Shown: piece after piece, positions 42,854 through 52,505 of the stretch
How the letters are laid out: each line of letters begins with the position of its first letter
How positions within the stretch are numbered: the first letter of the stretch is position 1
Source of the DNA: CBDDEC01 sp965198045
Lineage (GTDB): Bacteria; Chloroflexota; Dehalococcoidia; UBA2979
NCBI GenBank assembly: GCA_965198045.1
Contig: CBDAOL010000011.1
Location: forward strand, 186,001-250,000
Direction of reading: 5' to 3'
Length of the DNA: 64,000 nucleotides
Notes under the pieces: generated by a model
Databases searched by the model: none
Told to the model about the DNA's origin: nothing
The model's input: only the letters and a program-made list of their open reading frames with translations
Program-made: the position numbers and the translations under genes

Positions 42854-43618
42854 CTATGGCCGCAGTACGGCCACGAACAGTTCGCTGCTGCCCGGCTCGA
42901 TCTCGCTGTGTTCGAGGGGGATCGCACGGGCGTCGAACCCGGCGGCGTCGAGGGCGGCGAGCCAGTCCCCGCGCGGGAGCATGCCCTCCACGTGGCGGTC
43001 GAGAACCGTCTCGACCGCGCCGTCAGCGTGCCGCAGCACGTAGACGTAGTCCACCTGGTACGTGCTGTCCGTCGGATCGGGATCGTGGGTCCACTCCAGG
43101 TAGCGCAGCGCGCGCCCGTCCGGACCGTCGTGGCCGCCGTGGTCCGTTCCGGGCTGGAAGGTCTCGCGGAGGGCGTCCGGCTGGAGCAGTGCGATGCCGC
43201 CCGGTTCAAGGTGTGCCGCAGCGGTGACCGCGAGCGCACGCACATCCTCGATGGCCGTTAGGTAGCTCGTCGCGTCATGGGCGAAGACGGCGTCGAAGCG
43301 CCGACCGAGGCGCAGCGTCCGCATGTCGCCCTCGATGTGTTCGAGCTCCGGGTTGATCGTGCGACTGAGCGAGAGCATGTCCGCGGAGAGGTCCGTCAGC
43401 GTCAACTCGAAGCTCGCCTTGAGATGCAAGGCGTTGTTCCCGCCGCCCGATCCGAGCTCCAACACCGAGTGCACGGGCCGCTCGTGGTCTTCGAACAGCC
43501 GCGCGTAAGTCGCGGCCTCCGCGGCATAGTCCACGGGCGCCGTCAGGAGGTGGAACCAGCCAGCGAGGTCGCCGTACAGCCGGGGCAGCTCGGGGCTCGT
43601 GTCGCTCATGGCGCGCAT
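42854..43618 (-). CDS. class I SAM-dependent methyltransferase
   Basis: About 250 residues with motif I VLELGSGGGNNALHL (near residue 52), acidic TDLSADML after strand 2 and FAHDATSYL in the strand 4 region. The C-terminal half forms an extra beta layer (YQVDYVYVLRHADG). Acceptor unknown. Start GTG/ATG choice: ATG 43618 or ATG 43609, neither with a ribosome site. It converges on the SDR gene and follows a membrane protein gene on the same strand. Confidence 0.85.
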   Translation of the reverse strand: MRAMSDTSPELPRLYGDLAGWFHLLTAPVDYAAEAATYARLFEDHERPVHSVLELGSGGGNNALHLKASFELTLTDLSADMLSLSRTINPELEHIEGDMRTLRLGRRFDAVFAHDATSYLTAIEDVRALAVTAAAHLEPGGIALLQPDALRETFQPGTDHGGHDGPDGRALRYLEWTHDPDPTDSTYQVDYVYVLRHADGAVETVLDRHVEGMLPRGDWLAALDAAGFDARAIPLEHSEIEPGSSELFVAVLRP

Positions 43619-43649
43619 CGTAGCGAGGTGTCGGTGTCTTGGAGATGGC

Positions 43650-44402
43650 CTAGCCCGCCGGTGTCGCCTCCGTCGCGCTCTCCTCCGCCCGGGCGGTCGA
43701 GGCCCACGGGGCGAGCGGCTCGCCGAGGTTCATGCGATAGCCCAGGTAGATGAGGATGATGCCGATGAACTCCGTCACGTAGAGAACCTCGGTCGCCCCG
43801 CCGCGAGAGAAGCTGCCGCCGATGCCGGGCAGCAGCGCCCCGACGGCGATCAGGACGTTGCCGAGCACGCGGCGGTCGCCATCGCCTCGGCGGCGGTAGA
43901 GCCTCGCCGAGTAGACTGCGCCGCCCACGAGGAAGATGAAGGCGTAGGTGTTGATTAGCGGCGAGAAGAGCCGCACCCACTGCCACTCCATCACATCGCC
44001 GTTCAGCACCTCGTCGTCTGCGAGCGCCGCATCGACGGGCACGACCAGCACCAAGACCGCCGCGATCGCGATATAACTGAAGGCCACGACCGCCATGCGG
44101 TCCGCCCAGCTCTTCCGCACGAGGAGGTAGACTGTCCTCTGCGCCAGCGGCGCCCCGCCCAGAAGCGCGCCGACGGTGTACCAGCTCCGGAACATCGGCT
44201 CGTGCCAGCCGAACAGAGTCGTGAACCCCTCGGCAAACGTGCCGGCGCCAAACATCGCGATCCCGAGCGCCCACCACACCAGGTGCGTCCGCTGCTCCTC
44301 GCCCGCTCGCCGCTTCGCGAGATAGCGCTTGAGCACGAGCGCAGCGAAGGGAAACGACAGCACGGTCGTGATGATCGGTATGTACGCGACAAAATCTGCC
44401 AT
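43650..44402 (-). CDS. multi-pass membrane protein, unknown function
   Basis: A 250-residue protein with seven predicted helices (PIITTVLSFPFAALVL, LGIAMFGAGTFAEGFTTLFG, TVGALLGGAPLAQRTVYLLV, FSYIAIAAVLVLVV, INTYAFIFLVGGAVY, NVLIAVGALLPGIGGSF, VLYVTEFIGIILIYLGY). It resembles uncharacterised seven-helix proteins of Chloroflexota and Actinobacteria. No cofactor or transport motif seen. It is divergent from the binding-protein gene, with about 160 relatively AT-rich bases between them likely holding both promoters. Confidence 0.6.
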   Translation of the reverse strand: MADFVAYIPIITTVLSFPFAALVLKRYLAKRRAGEEQRTHLVWWALGIAMFGAGTFAEGFTTLFGWHEPMFRSWYTVGALLGGAPLAQRTVYLLVRKSWADRMAVVAFSYIAIAAVLVLVVPVDAALADDEVLNGDVMEWQWVRLFSPLINTYAFIFLVGGAVYSARLYRRRGDGDRRVLGNVLIAVGALLPGIGGSFSRGGATEVLYVTEFIGIILIYLGYRMNLGEPLAPWASTARAEESATEATPAG

Positions 44403-44563
44403 CGCCCGAACTCGAAACCTTCCTAAATCTGTAGATACCGCTTAAGTCGTTGATGGACCGTGATCAGGTATCCGCAGAGTATTGGTCGCGTCCTTAGAAC
44501 CCACCTGTATCTGTCACTCTCAGCCTTCGATTCGACAAGGATTACGCAGATTTGAACGAGTCC

Positions 44564-45577
44564 ATGCGCAGAATGTTCTCGCCCCTACTCCTGCTCGCCC
44601 TCGTGCTGGTCGCATGCACGGGCGACGACGATGACGACGATGGTGGGGCGGCGGCCACGTCCACGCCTGTTCCGCGTGCGACCGCACTGGCGTCCACCCC
44701 CACGCCCGAGGCGACGCCGACACCCGAGCCTTCGGCCTATCCGCTGACCGTGACGGACATGCTCGGGCGGGAGGTCGTGATCGAGGCGAAGCCGGTGGTC
44801 GTGGTGGCGATCAGCCCGACGGCGGTCGAGTACGTCTACGCAGTGGGCGGCCAGGTCGTGGGGCGGAGCTCCTCCGTCGCATATCCGCCGGCCGCCGCGG
44901 CCGCTGAGGACATCGGCTCGGCGTACCAGCCGAGCATCGAAAGCGTGATTGCGCTGCGCCCTGACCTCGTGGTCGCGGACTCGGTGATCCACGGCTCGCA
45001 GCCGCAGCTGCGGGCCTCGATCGAGGGATTGCCGGTGCCGGTGGTATTCGCCGGGGCCGAGAGCTACGATGACGTGATCACCGGCATCACGCTGCTGGGA
45101 CAGGTGTTCGACGCCAACGACGAGGCCGCCGCGCAGATCGCCGAGATCGAAGCCGCCCTCGAGGCGGCAACGGCCGCGCTGGCGGATGCGGAGATCACCG
45201 CGGTGGCATTGATCGCGGACCGCGACCAGAGCCTCTACGCCGCGAAGACGAGCTCGTTCGTCGGGGACCTGTTCGACCGCGTCGGCATCGAGAACCCGGC
45301 GGCGGACCAGCCTGATGCGGGGCCGTTCCCCGGCTACACGCTGCTGGCGCCGGAGTTGCTGCTGCGCTTCGACCCAGCGTTGATCTTCACGATCACGCCG
45401 GCGCCCGAGCCGGCCCCCCGGCTGTCGACGCTCATTCCGCAGATCCCGCCGTTCCGAGGGCTCACCGCCGTCACGAGCGGCCAGGTGATCGAGCTCGACC
45501 TCGAGGTCTTCCTACAGGCCCCGGGACCCCGCGTGCTGGACGCGCTGAACACGCTGCGCGAGCTCGCAGAGAGCTAG
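44564..45577 (+). CDS. ABC transporter substrate-binding lipoprotein (BtuF/FecB type)
   Basis: Surface lipoprotein that captures a metal chelate (cobalamin, siderophore or heme). The signal ends in LVLVACTG, lipidated cysteine 18, followed by an acidic run DDDDDD and a Thr/Pro-rich linker. The binding domain has VTDMLGREVVIEAKPVVVVA, ALRPDLVVADSVIHG and PFRGLTAVTSGQVIELD, the usual two-lobe helical-backbone type. ATG 44564 is a better start than TTG 44552. It heads an operon with a permease and an ATPase. No cobalamin riboswitch is visible upstream, so the ligand is unresolved. Confidence 0.87.
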   Translation: MRRMFSPLLLLALVLVACTGDDDDDDGGAAATSTPVPRATALASTPTPEATPTPEPSAYPLTVTDMLGREVVIEAKPVVVVAISPTAVEYVYAVGGQVVGRSSSVAYPPAAAAAEDIGSAYQPSIESVIALRPDLVVADSVIHGSQPQLRASIEGLPVPVVFAGAESYDDVITGITLLGQVFDANDEAAAQIAEIEAALEAATAALADAEITAVALIADRDQSLYAAKTSSFVGDLFDRVGIENPAADQPDAGPFPGYTLLAPELLLRFDPALIFTITPAPEPAPRLSTLIPQIPPFRGLTAVTSGQVIELDLEVFLQAPGPRVLDALNTLRELAES

Positions 45578-45581
45578 CGCG

Positions 45582-46616
45582 ATGGCCCGGCGGACAGGTG
45601 TCCCGATTCCGCCGAGCGCTGGGTGGCAGCACCAACGGCAGCGCCGCTTCCTGATCGCCATCTCGATCGGCGCGGCGCTGCTGCTCGCGGTCGGGTTCAC
45701 CTCGCTGATGCTCGGCGCGATCATCGTCGGGCCGGTCGATGCGGCGCGCGGGCTCGCCTCAGAATCCGACCTGTTTACTCGCCTGGTGGTGTGGGAGATC
45801 CGGCTGCCGAGGTTCCTCGACGCGATGCTCGTCGGCGCGGCGCTGGGGACCGCTGGAGCGTTACTACAGGTCGTGACGCGCAACCCGCTGGCCGATCCGA
45901 CGATCCTCGGGATCAGCTCCGCCGCCGGGCTGGCGATCGCCATCATGCTGGTCACCACCGGGAACCCTTCCGACACCTCGCTCGCGCTGGCCGGGGTCGG
46001 CGGTGGGCTCATCGGCGCGGGTGGGATCCTCGTGATCGCCTGGGGTGGTGCGGTGTCAGCGCTACGGCTAACGCTGGCCGGCGTGGCGCTTGCCGCGTTC
46101 TTCGGCGCAGCGATCGTCGGCCTGCTCGCATCGTCGCGGACGTTTCTCGAGATCAACCTCGGCTTCCTCGCCGGGGGGCTCTATGGCTCCGAGTGGCGCG
46201 AAGTGAAGGCGATCGCGCCCTGGGTGATCCCGGGCCTCGTCGGCGCGCAGCTGCTCGCGGGCCGGCTCAACGCGCTCGCCCTCGGCGACGAGATCGCGGC
46301 CAGCCTGGGGGTGCTCACCGACCGCACGAGGCTGTTCGTGCTGGCGCTAGCGGGCGCGCTCACGGGCGTCGCCGTCTCGGTCGCTGGGCTGGTCTCGTTC
46401 GTCGGTCTTGTCTCACCGCACCTCGCACGTTTCGCGGTGGGATCCGACCAGCGCTACCTGCTGCCGGCGTCGATGCTGACCGGGGCGCTGCTGGTCGCCA
46501 GCGCGGACCTCGCCGCGCGGCTGGTGATCCAGCCCTCCGAGCTGCCGATGGGGATCCTCACCGCGGCGATCGGTGCGCCGTTCCTGCTGTATCTGCTGCG
46601 CTTCCGGGCGACCTGA
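45582..46616 (+). CDS. FecCD/BtuC-family ABC permease
   Basis: Inner-membrane permease of 344 residues with about ten helices. Family marks: LPRFLDAMLVGAALGTAGAL (first permease motif), NPLADPTILGISSAAGLAIA, and the cytoplasmic coupling segment FVGLVSPHLARF near residue 275. It begins four bases after the binding protein stop and works as a homodimer with the ATPase encoded next. Confidence 0.92.
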   Translation: MARRTGVPIPPSAGWQHQRQRRFLIAISIGAALLLAVGFTSLMLGAIIVGPVDAARGLASESDLFTRLVVWEIRLPRFLDAMLVGAALGTAGALLQVVTRNPLADPTILGISSAAGLAIAIMLVTTGNPSDTSLALAGVGGGLIGAGGILVIAWGGAVSALRLTLAGVALAAFFGAAIVGLLASSRTFLEINLGFLAGGLYGSEWREVKAIAPWVIPGLVGAQLLAGRLNALALGDEIAASLGVLTDRTRLFVLALAGALTGVAVSVAGLVSFVGLVSPHLARFAVGSDQRYLLPASMLTGALLVASADLAARLVIQPSELPMGILTAAIGAPFLLYLLRFRAT

Positions 46617-46653
46617 TGAACTGCCCGCCGCGTCGGCGAAGGAGGAGAGCCCG

Positions 46654-47430
46654 ATGCTGATCGAGGCGGAGCGCCTTGCCCTGGGCTACGACGGCGTCGA
46701 GGTCGTGCACGACGTTTCATTGCGCGTCGCCCCGGGCGAGTTCGTCGCGATCGTCGGGCCGAACGCATCGGGCAAGAGCACGCTGCTGCGCGGCCTCGGA
46801 CGGCTGCTGCGGCCGCTGGCGGGCCGGGTCTGCTACGACGGCGAGGACGCGCGTCGCGTCCGTTCGAACGAGGTCGCGCGCCGCCTCGCCCTGCTGCCGC
46901 AGCTGCCGGAGCTCGATGTCGACCTGACCGTCGAAGAGCTGGTGTGGCGCGGCCGGACACCGTACCAGCGCGCGCTGCGGCCGCCGACCGAGGCCGATGC
47001 GCAGGCCGTAGAGCGCGCAATCGTGCAGGCGGACCTCGAGGATCTGCGCCTGCGACCGCTACGCCGGCTCTCCGGTGGCGAGCGCCAGCGTGCCTGGATC
47101 GGGCTCGCGCTGGCGCAAGAGCCGGAGGCGCTGTTGTTGGACGAGCCGACGACGTTCCTCGACCTGCGCCACCAGCTGGAGATCATGCGCGTGCTGCGGC
47201 GGCTGCACAGCGACGGCCTCACGGTCGTCGCCGTGCTGCACGACCTGGCGCTGGCCGCCCGCTTCGCCGACCGCGTGGTGGCGCTGATCGATGGCGGCAT
47301 CGCACTCGACGGTGCGCCGTCCGAGGTGTTCGAGGCGGCGGCGCTGGAGCGAGTGTTCGGCCTGCCGCTGACAGTGCTCGCCGACCCGGCAACGGGCGCG
47401 CCCATCCCATTGCCGCGCGACGGCGAGTAG
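46654..47430 (+). CDS. ABC transporter ATPase (BtuD/FecE type)
   Basis: ATPase of 258 residues driving the metal-chelate importer. Walker A GPNASGKST, Q-loop LLPQLPEL, signature LSGGERQR, Walker B ALLLDEPTTFLD, switch histidine VLHDL. The AAGGAGGA ribosome site fixes ATG 46654; the frame is open earlier but overlaps the permease gene. In family order SBP, permease, ATPase. Confidence 0.93.
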   Translation: MLIEAERLALGYDGVEVVHDVSLRVAPGEFVAIVGPNASGKSTLLRGLGRLLRPLAGRVCYDGEDARRVRSNEVARRLALLPQLPELDVDLTVEELVWRGRTPYQRALRPPTEADAQAVERAIVQADLEDLRLRPLRRLSGGERQRAWIGLALAQEPEALLLDEPTTFLDLRHQLEIMRVLRRLHSDGLTVVAVLHDLALAARFADRVVALIDGGIALDGAPSEVFEAAALERVFGLPLTVLADPATGAPIPLPRDGE

Positions 47431-47456
47431 TCTCCGCGGGCAGCGCGGGAGCAACC

Positions 47457-48212
47457 ATGGGCCACTACGCCACACCCGAGGATGCCTACTGGGCGTTCTT
47501 CGAGAACTTCAACGCGAACGACGCTGACGGCTCGGCCGGCGTGATGAGTTACCCGCACGTACGGGTGTCGCCGCCTCGCGCAGGTGCGACGCCGCGGACA
47601 GCGTCGCGCGTCTTCCCCACGGCAGCGGACTACGCGGCGCTGGTACCGACGACGTTCGAGCGCATCAGGGCCACGGGCTGGGTGCGCACCGACGGCATCG
47701 AGCCGGAGCGCGTCCACACCTCGGAGGATCGGGTTCACCTGGCGGGCGGTTGGACGCGCTACAACGCCGAGGGCGAGCCGATCCTGACCAACCGCGTGAC
47801 CTACGTCATGACTCGCCTCGACGCGGGCTGGGGGATTCAGGCGCGGTTCGGCATCGACACCTGGGACGCGGATGCGGACACCAGCGAACCGGAGCGTTTG
47901 GCGGTCGAGGTCGACCGTCGCGCGATCGACGCTGCCACAGCGGGGGACGATGAGGCGCTGCAGGAGGCTCTGGCATTCCCGGTCACGCATGTGAACGTCG
48001 GTGATGTGACGATCGAACGCGCGGAGGACTTCACCAGCCGTCGTGTCCCCTCGCGCCTCGAATCGAAGGCGCGCGTTGTGCAGGCCGGGGCGCGGGCGGT
48101 CAACATCGCCGTCGAATTGCGCGGGGGCGGTCTGGCAGTCGACGAGCTACTGCTGGTCGTCGAGCAGGACGGCACGTGGGGTATCAGCGCGACATCGCTG
48201 ATCGCGCGCTAG
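47457..48212 (+). CDS. NTF2/SnoaL-like protein with two copies of the fold
   Basis: Protein of 251 residues that seems to hold two NTF2/SnoaL-like halves (about 5-125 and 135-250): AYWAFFENFNANDADG then WTRYNAEGEPILTNRVTYVM and WGIQARFG in the first, EALQEALAFPVTHVNVGD and VVEQDGTWGISA in the second. Such folds act as isomerases, hydratases or ligand-binding proteins; no catalytic residues can be assigned. ATG 47457 is 27 bases after the ATPase; it may belong to the transport operon. Confidence 0.6.
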   Translation: MGHYATPEDAYWAFFENFNANDADGSAGVMSYPHVRVSPPRAGATPRTASRVFPTAADYAALVPTTFERIRATGWVRTDGIEPERVHTSEDRVHLAGGWTRYNAEGEPILTNRVTYVMTRLDAGWGIQARFGIDTWDADADTSEPERLAVEVDRRAIDAATAGDDEALQEALAFPVTHVNVGDVTIERAEDFTSRRVPSRLESKARVVQAGARAVNIAVELRGGGLAVDELLLVVEQDGTWGISATSLIAR

Positions 48213-48216
48213 CGGT

Positions 48217-50529
48217 TTACCCGGGCGTCAGCGTCAGCGTCGCCTCGGCGTTCGCCTCGATGTCGGACCAGTCGATGTAGAGCGGGTGGTATTCGACGTT
48301 GCGCCAGCGATCGAGGTTGTCGCTGTAGTGCGCTGAGCCGGGCTGCCCGGAGTTGCCGGGCGGGATGCAGATCTGCGCGGCGTTGAGGTCATGCAGGTCG
48401 TAGATCTGCCGGAACGAGACGCCCGAGGACGAGGCCGCGCCGTAGGCGAGCGATGTGTTGAACACGGTGTTCACGTCGCCACCGACCTCGGCGGACAGGT
48501 TCACGAAGTCGGCCAGCTCGGGGTCACGACCGAGGTTGTGATTCCAGCCCATGCGGTGCTCGTTGTCCCAGCGCCAGGCGGTGGCGTCGTCGCCGTGGCG
48601 CTCGCGCACCGCCGAGGCGGTGGCGGCGAGCGCAGCCTCGATCGCCTCATCCCAGGACTCGAACTGACCGAGCATCAGCGCACGGTCCTGCGCGATCTGT
48701 TCGGCCACGATGCGGCGTCCTTCGGCCGGCAGCAGCCGGGCGATGCCATCGACGGCGCCGTAATAGCGCTGCGCGGTCAGGTCGCAAAGCTGGTGGCAGG
48801 CCTCGGAGTAGACGACGGCGGCGCTGCTCGCGACATCGAGGTGGCCGTCCCAGCCTTCGAGGAGCGCCTGCATCGCTGCGGCGTCAGCGTCGCTCGCGAC
48901 GAACGAGGTGAAGCGCTCTGTCATGGCGCGGGCGTGGCGGCTCGTCTGGTCGGCCTGGAGGCGCGGCATCTCGGCGAGGCTGAACACCTCGACCTCGTCC
49001 ATCACCTCTCGTAGCCGATCGGCGCGGTAGGCGGTCGAGGTCGACGAGAGGTAGTGGGGGTAGTCGTCAGTGGTCGTCTTGTTGTTGGCGGTGACGATGA
49101 AGCCGTTCGACGGGTTCTGATCGGTCGGCAGCTCCTCCTTCGGCACGTCGCCATCCCACTCGTGCTCGCCATCCCAGCCGGGGACGGGCAGGAGCCACGC
49201 GGGGCGCTTCGGTACGCGGCCGACGTACTGGTAGCCGATGTCGCCGGCCGGGTCGGCGAAGCAGAAGTTGCCGCTGATCGAGTCGTAGAGGCGGAGCGCC
49301 GCGCTGGCCTCGGCGGCGGTCGAGGCGCGATGGAGGGCGTTCATGGCGTCGTAGTCGTGCGTGGGCGCGACGAGCCCCCAGCGGCCCGCGAGCACCTCGT
49401 CGTCCGTCTGCGGGTCGCCGCTGAGCACGGGGCCGTGCGGTGTGAGCCAGACGACGCCATCCTCGGTCGTGAACTCGCCGCTCGCGGAGTCGCGCACCTC
49501 GAAGGTCTCGTCGATGCGATCGAGGGCGGTCCAGCCGTCGGGGGTCTGCGCCTCGGGGCCGTCGTGGCCGCGGCGGATGCGCTCGCGGTAGAGGTCCCAG
49601 CGGTCGCCCTGGGCGTGGGTCATGGTCCACGCGACCCTGGTGTTGTGGCCGTAGAAGTTGGGACCGGGGTAGCAGGGGTTGCAGGGCCCGGCGACGGTGA
49701 ACTGCGGGCACTCCATGTGCACGACGTACCACTGGCCGGGGATGCCGATCGCGAGGTGGGGGTCGCCGCAGACGATGGGCGCGCCGGTGTCGGTTCGGGA
49801 GCCATGGATCACCCAGCAGTTGGAGCCGCCGCCCGCGGGGATGGGGCCATCGGGCTGCCCCATCGCCAGTTCGATGTCCTCGAGGAACGGGTGCGCGTCG
49901 CGTTCCCAGCGACCGCCGGAGGGCGTGATGATCGCTGCGTCCTGGGCGTTGTCGGGGACGAGGGCGGCGACGGCCTCGGCGCCGAGGGTGGCGGCGACCT
50001 TGGCGAAGCGGATCCTGCTGGCCCACTGGTTGTTGCCGTTGACCATCTTGATCACCGCGAGGGAGTCGATCGGGGTCCAAGGGTCCATCCGGTGCGGTCC
50101 GTCGGGCCCGCCGAGGACGCGGAACTCCCAGGGCGTGGGGTTGTTGGCGATGGCGGCGTTGATGCCGGCCGCGTAGGCCTCGAGGACCTCGCGCGCGCCT
50201 TCGCTCTGGTGCTCCCACTCGGCGGCGGCGAGGCGGCTAAAGCCGAGACGGCGGTTCTGGCGGTCACGGTTGAGGAGCCCTCGATTGAGCATGGCCGCCG
50301 AGGTGCCGTGGGCCATGCTGCGGTAGAGTTCGAGCTGGAAGGCGCGGTCCTGGCCGATCGCGTAACCCTGGCCGAAGAAGGCGTCGCGGGCACTGCTTGC
50401 CTTGATGTGGGGGATGCCCCAGCGGTCGCGGGTGATGCGGAGGGGGGCGTCCGGGCCCTCGACGGTGACCTCGCCCTCGACGGTGGCGAGGCAGTCCTCC
50501 GGTCGCGCGTCGACATCGGCGATGGTCAT
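48217..50529 (-). CDS. penicillin acylase family protein (Ntn hydrolase)
   Basis: N-terminal nucleophile amidohydrolase precursor of 770 residues. It is expected to cut itself before serine 236 (GGGSNCWVIHGSRT), which then acts as nucleophile; the alpha chain precedes it, the beta chain follows (oxyanion asparagine likely in the GNNQ/NAFN-like segments further on). Family motifs: RDRWGIPHIKASS and FGQGYAIGQDRAFQLEL at the start, GDPHLAIGIPGQWY and FYGHNTRVAWTMTHAQGD after the nucleophile, ending PPGNSGQPGS. No signal peptide is visible, unlike periplasmic penicillin acylases, so the enzyme is likely cytoplasmic. Natural substrate may be an acyl-amino acid or acyl homoserine lactone. Confidence 0.9.
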   Translation of the reverse strand: MTIADVDARPEDCLATVEGEVTVEGPDAPLRITRDRWGIPHIKASSARDAFFGQGYAIGQDRAFQLELYRSMAHGTSAAMLNRGLLNRDRQNRRLGFSRLAAAEWEHQSEGAREVLEAYAAGINAAIANNPTPWEFRVLGGPDGPHRMDPWTPIDSLAVIKMVNGNNQWASRIRFAKVAATLGAEAVAALVPDNAQDAAIITPSGGRWERDAHPFLEDIELAMGQPDGPIPAGGGSNCWVIHGSRTDTGAPIVCGDPHLAIGIPGQWYVVHMECPQFTVAGPCNPCYPGPNFYGHNTRVAWTMTHAQGDRWDLYRERIRRGHDGPEAQTPDGWTALDRIDETFEVRDSASGEFTTEDGVVWLTPHGPVLSGDPQTDDEVLAGRWGLVAPTHDYDAMNALHRASTAAEASAALRLYDSISGNFCFADPAGDIGYQYVGRVPKRPAWLLPVPGWDGEHEWDGDVPKEELPTDQNPSNGFIVTANNKTTTDDYPHYLSSTSTAYRADRLREVMDEVEVFSLAEMPRLQADQTSRHARAMTERFTSFVASDADAAAMQALLEGWDGHLDVASSAAVVYSEACHQLCDLTAQRYYGAVDGIARLLPAEGRRIVAEQIAQDRALMLGQFESWDEAIEAALAATASAVRERHGDDATAWRWDNEHRMGWNHNLGRDPELADFVNLSAEVGGDVNTVFNTSLAYGAASSSGVSFRQIYDLHDLNAAQICIPPGNSGQPGSAHYSDNLDRWRNVEYHPLYIDWSDIEANAEATLTLTPG

Positions 50530-50622
50530 GCATGGCTCCTCGTCGGTCGGTGGCTCCGGCGAGTTATAGCACCCGGCTCGGTCGGCTAGGCATTAGCGAT
50601 ACCGCACCTATACTCATTCGCA

Positions 50623-51570
50623 ATGCCTGCACTCCTCGAGGCCACTCATCTGACGAAGACCTATGGACCGACCGTCGCGTTGCACGACGCGAGCTTTGTG
50701 ATCGAGCCCGGCGTGACGGGGCTCCTCGGGGCGAACGGAGCGGGCAAGAGCACCGCGCTCAAGCTGTTCCTGGGCCTGATCGACGCGGACGAGGGGCAGG
50801 CGCTGTTCAACGGCGACGAGGTTCTGCACGCGCCCGAGCTGCGTGAGCGCATCGGCTACATGCCCGAGCACGATTGCCTGCCCGACACGATGACGGGTGC
50901 GGAGTTCCTGACCTACATGGCGCAGGTGAGCGGGCTGCCCGCGCACGAGGCCCGCGTGCGTACCGCCGACATCCTGAGGCACGTGGGACTGGAGGAGGCG
51001 CGCTACCGCGACATCGGGACGTACTCCACCGGCATGAAACAGCGCGTCAAGCTGGCGCAGGCGCTCGTGCACGATCCAGTGCTGGCGCTCCTCGACGAAC
51101 CGACCGCTGGGCTCGACCCGCTGGGTCGTCACGAGATGCTGAGCCTGATCGAGCGCACCGGGGGCGAGTTCGGGATCAGCATCGTGCTTTCGTCGCACCT
51201 GATGGGCGACGTGGAGCAGGTGTGCGACCGCGTGGTCGTCCTCGACGGCGGCCGACTGCTGCAGCAGGGGACGGTCGCGAGCTTTACACGAGAGACCGAA
51301 CGCCTCGCGGTCACGGTGACCGAGGGCGAGGAGGCCCTGGTCGCCGCGCTGCGTACGCGTGGCCTCGAGGCCACGGTCGACACCAGCGAGGGGCGGACGC
51401 TGCTGATCGACGGTATCGACGACGCTGGCTACGACCATATTCGCGACGCAATCGTCGAGTCGGGCGCGCTGCTCTACTCGATGGCCCCTCGGCAGCACTC
51501 GCTGACCGAGCTGTTCAGCACGGAAGAGCCTCCCAGCGTCGAACCGGCGGCGGTCGAGGACCAGTCATGA
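50623..51570 (+). CDS. ABC-2 type exporter ATPase (first)
   Basis: ATPase of 315 residues. Walker A GANGAGKST, LGLIDADEGQ, Q-loop YMPEHDCLP, signature YSTGMKQRVKLAQ, Walker B LALLDEPTAGLDPLG, switch SSHLMGDVEQ. A C-terminal extension (residues 225-315) is typical of drug/bacteriocin-type ABC-2 systems. The ATGA overlap with the next gene couples it to the permease. Four genes at 50623-54189 all overlap by four bases: ATPase, permease, ATPase, permease. Confidence 0.9.
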   Translation: MPALLEATHLTKTYGPTVALHDASFVIEPGVTGLLGANGAGKSTALKLFLGLIDADEGQALFNGDEVLHAPELRERIGYMPEHDCLPDTMTGAEFLTYMAQVSGLPAHEARVRTADILRHVGLEEARYRDIGTYSTGMKQRVKLAQALVHDPVLALLDEPTAGLDPLGRHEMLSLIERTGGEFGISIVLSSHLMGDVEQVCDRVVVLDGGRLLQQGTVASFTRETERLAVTVTEGEEALVAALRTRGLEATVDTSEGRTLLIDGIDDAGYDHIRDAIVESGALLYSMAPRQHSLTELFSTEEPPSVEPAAVEDQS

Positions 51571-52505
51571 CGACCGAGCGCGATACCTCCTCGGCGCAGG
51601 CCGCGGCGGACGGCGCCGCGCCCCCCGGCGAGGCCGTCGGGCGCATCTTCGACCTCGGTTACCAGCGCTATGAAGGCGCCCGGGAGGGTCGCCGCCGGGC
51701 GGTGATCGCGATCTGGCGCGACTCCGTGCGCGGCACGCTCGGTCTCGGACGGTCGGCCGCGATCAAGGTGCTCGCCTACGGGACGATCACGCTCGCGCTG
51801 TTCCCGGCGATCTTCATCGTGATCGTCGCCGGTTTCATCAGCTCGTTCGGCGAGGCCGCGGAGCTCGATGAATTCCTGGGCGGTCTCTCCAACCGTGGCT
51901 ACTACCGATTCGCGATCTGGCCGCTGACGCTGTTCGTCGCGATCCTCGGGCCAGAGTTGCTCTGTCCTGACCGGCGCAGCGGGACCATCGTGCTCTACCT
52001 CGTGCGGCCGCTGCGCCCGCGTGACTACCTCGCGGCCCGCTGGGCGGGCTTCCTCACGGTGACCATGGGGATCCTCTTGCTGCCGCAGCTGATGGTCTTC
52101 GTCGCGCTGGCGTTCACCTCGGCGGACGTACTCGACGGGCTGATGGACGACGCCGACATCCTGCCGAGGGCGGTCGCGTCCGGCCTGGTCGTCGGCCTCG
52201 TGCTGACAACGGTGTCGATGGCGATCTCGTCGATGACCGACCGGCGGGCCTACGCGGTCGCCGGGGTGGTCGCGACGGTGCTGATCACGTGGGCGATCTC
52301 CGACGCCGGCGTCAACCTCGCCAGCGGCCGCACCGCCGACTTCTTCGAGCTGATCCGCTTCGGCGGCGCGCTGCAGGTGAACGACTGGATCTTCGGGTCG
52401 TTCGACGGCGAGCTCGGCGCGCAGTGGTACGCGCTCACCTCGGCGCTCCTCGTCCTCGGTGGCGGAGCGTTCATGCTGCGCCGCTACCGGCGGCTCTCGC
52501 TGTGA
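51567..52505 (+). CDS. ABC-2 type permease (first)
   Basis: Integral membrane subunit of 312 residues with about six helices after a cytoplasmic N-terminal part containing GYQRYEGAREGRR. LVRPLRPRDYLAARWAGFL and the GTIVLYL segment fit ABC-2 permeases. ATG 51567 overlaps the ATPase stop by four bases and its own stop overlaps the next start (GTGA). Substrate unknown. Confidence 0.82.
   Translation: MTTERDTSSAQAAADGAAPPGEAVGRIFDLGYQRYEGAREGRRRAVIAIWRDSVRGTLGLGRSAAIKVLAYGTITLALFPAIFIVIVAGFISSFGEAAELDEFLGGLSNRGYYRFAIWPLTLFVAILGPELLCPDRRSGTIVLYLVRPLRPRDYLAARWAGFLTVTMGILLLPQLMVFVALAFTSADVLDGLMDDADILPRAVASGLVVGLVLTTVSMAISSMTDRRAYAVAGVVATVLITWAISDAGVNLASGRTADFFELIRFGGALQVNDWIFGSFDGELGAQWYALTSALLVLGGGAFMLRRYRRLSL

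Noticed and set aside
49054..50589. Long open frame antisense to the penicillin-acylase gene
   Set aside because: Glycine/valine-rich shadow; the minus-strand gene has clear family motifs throughout.
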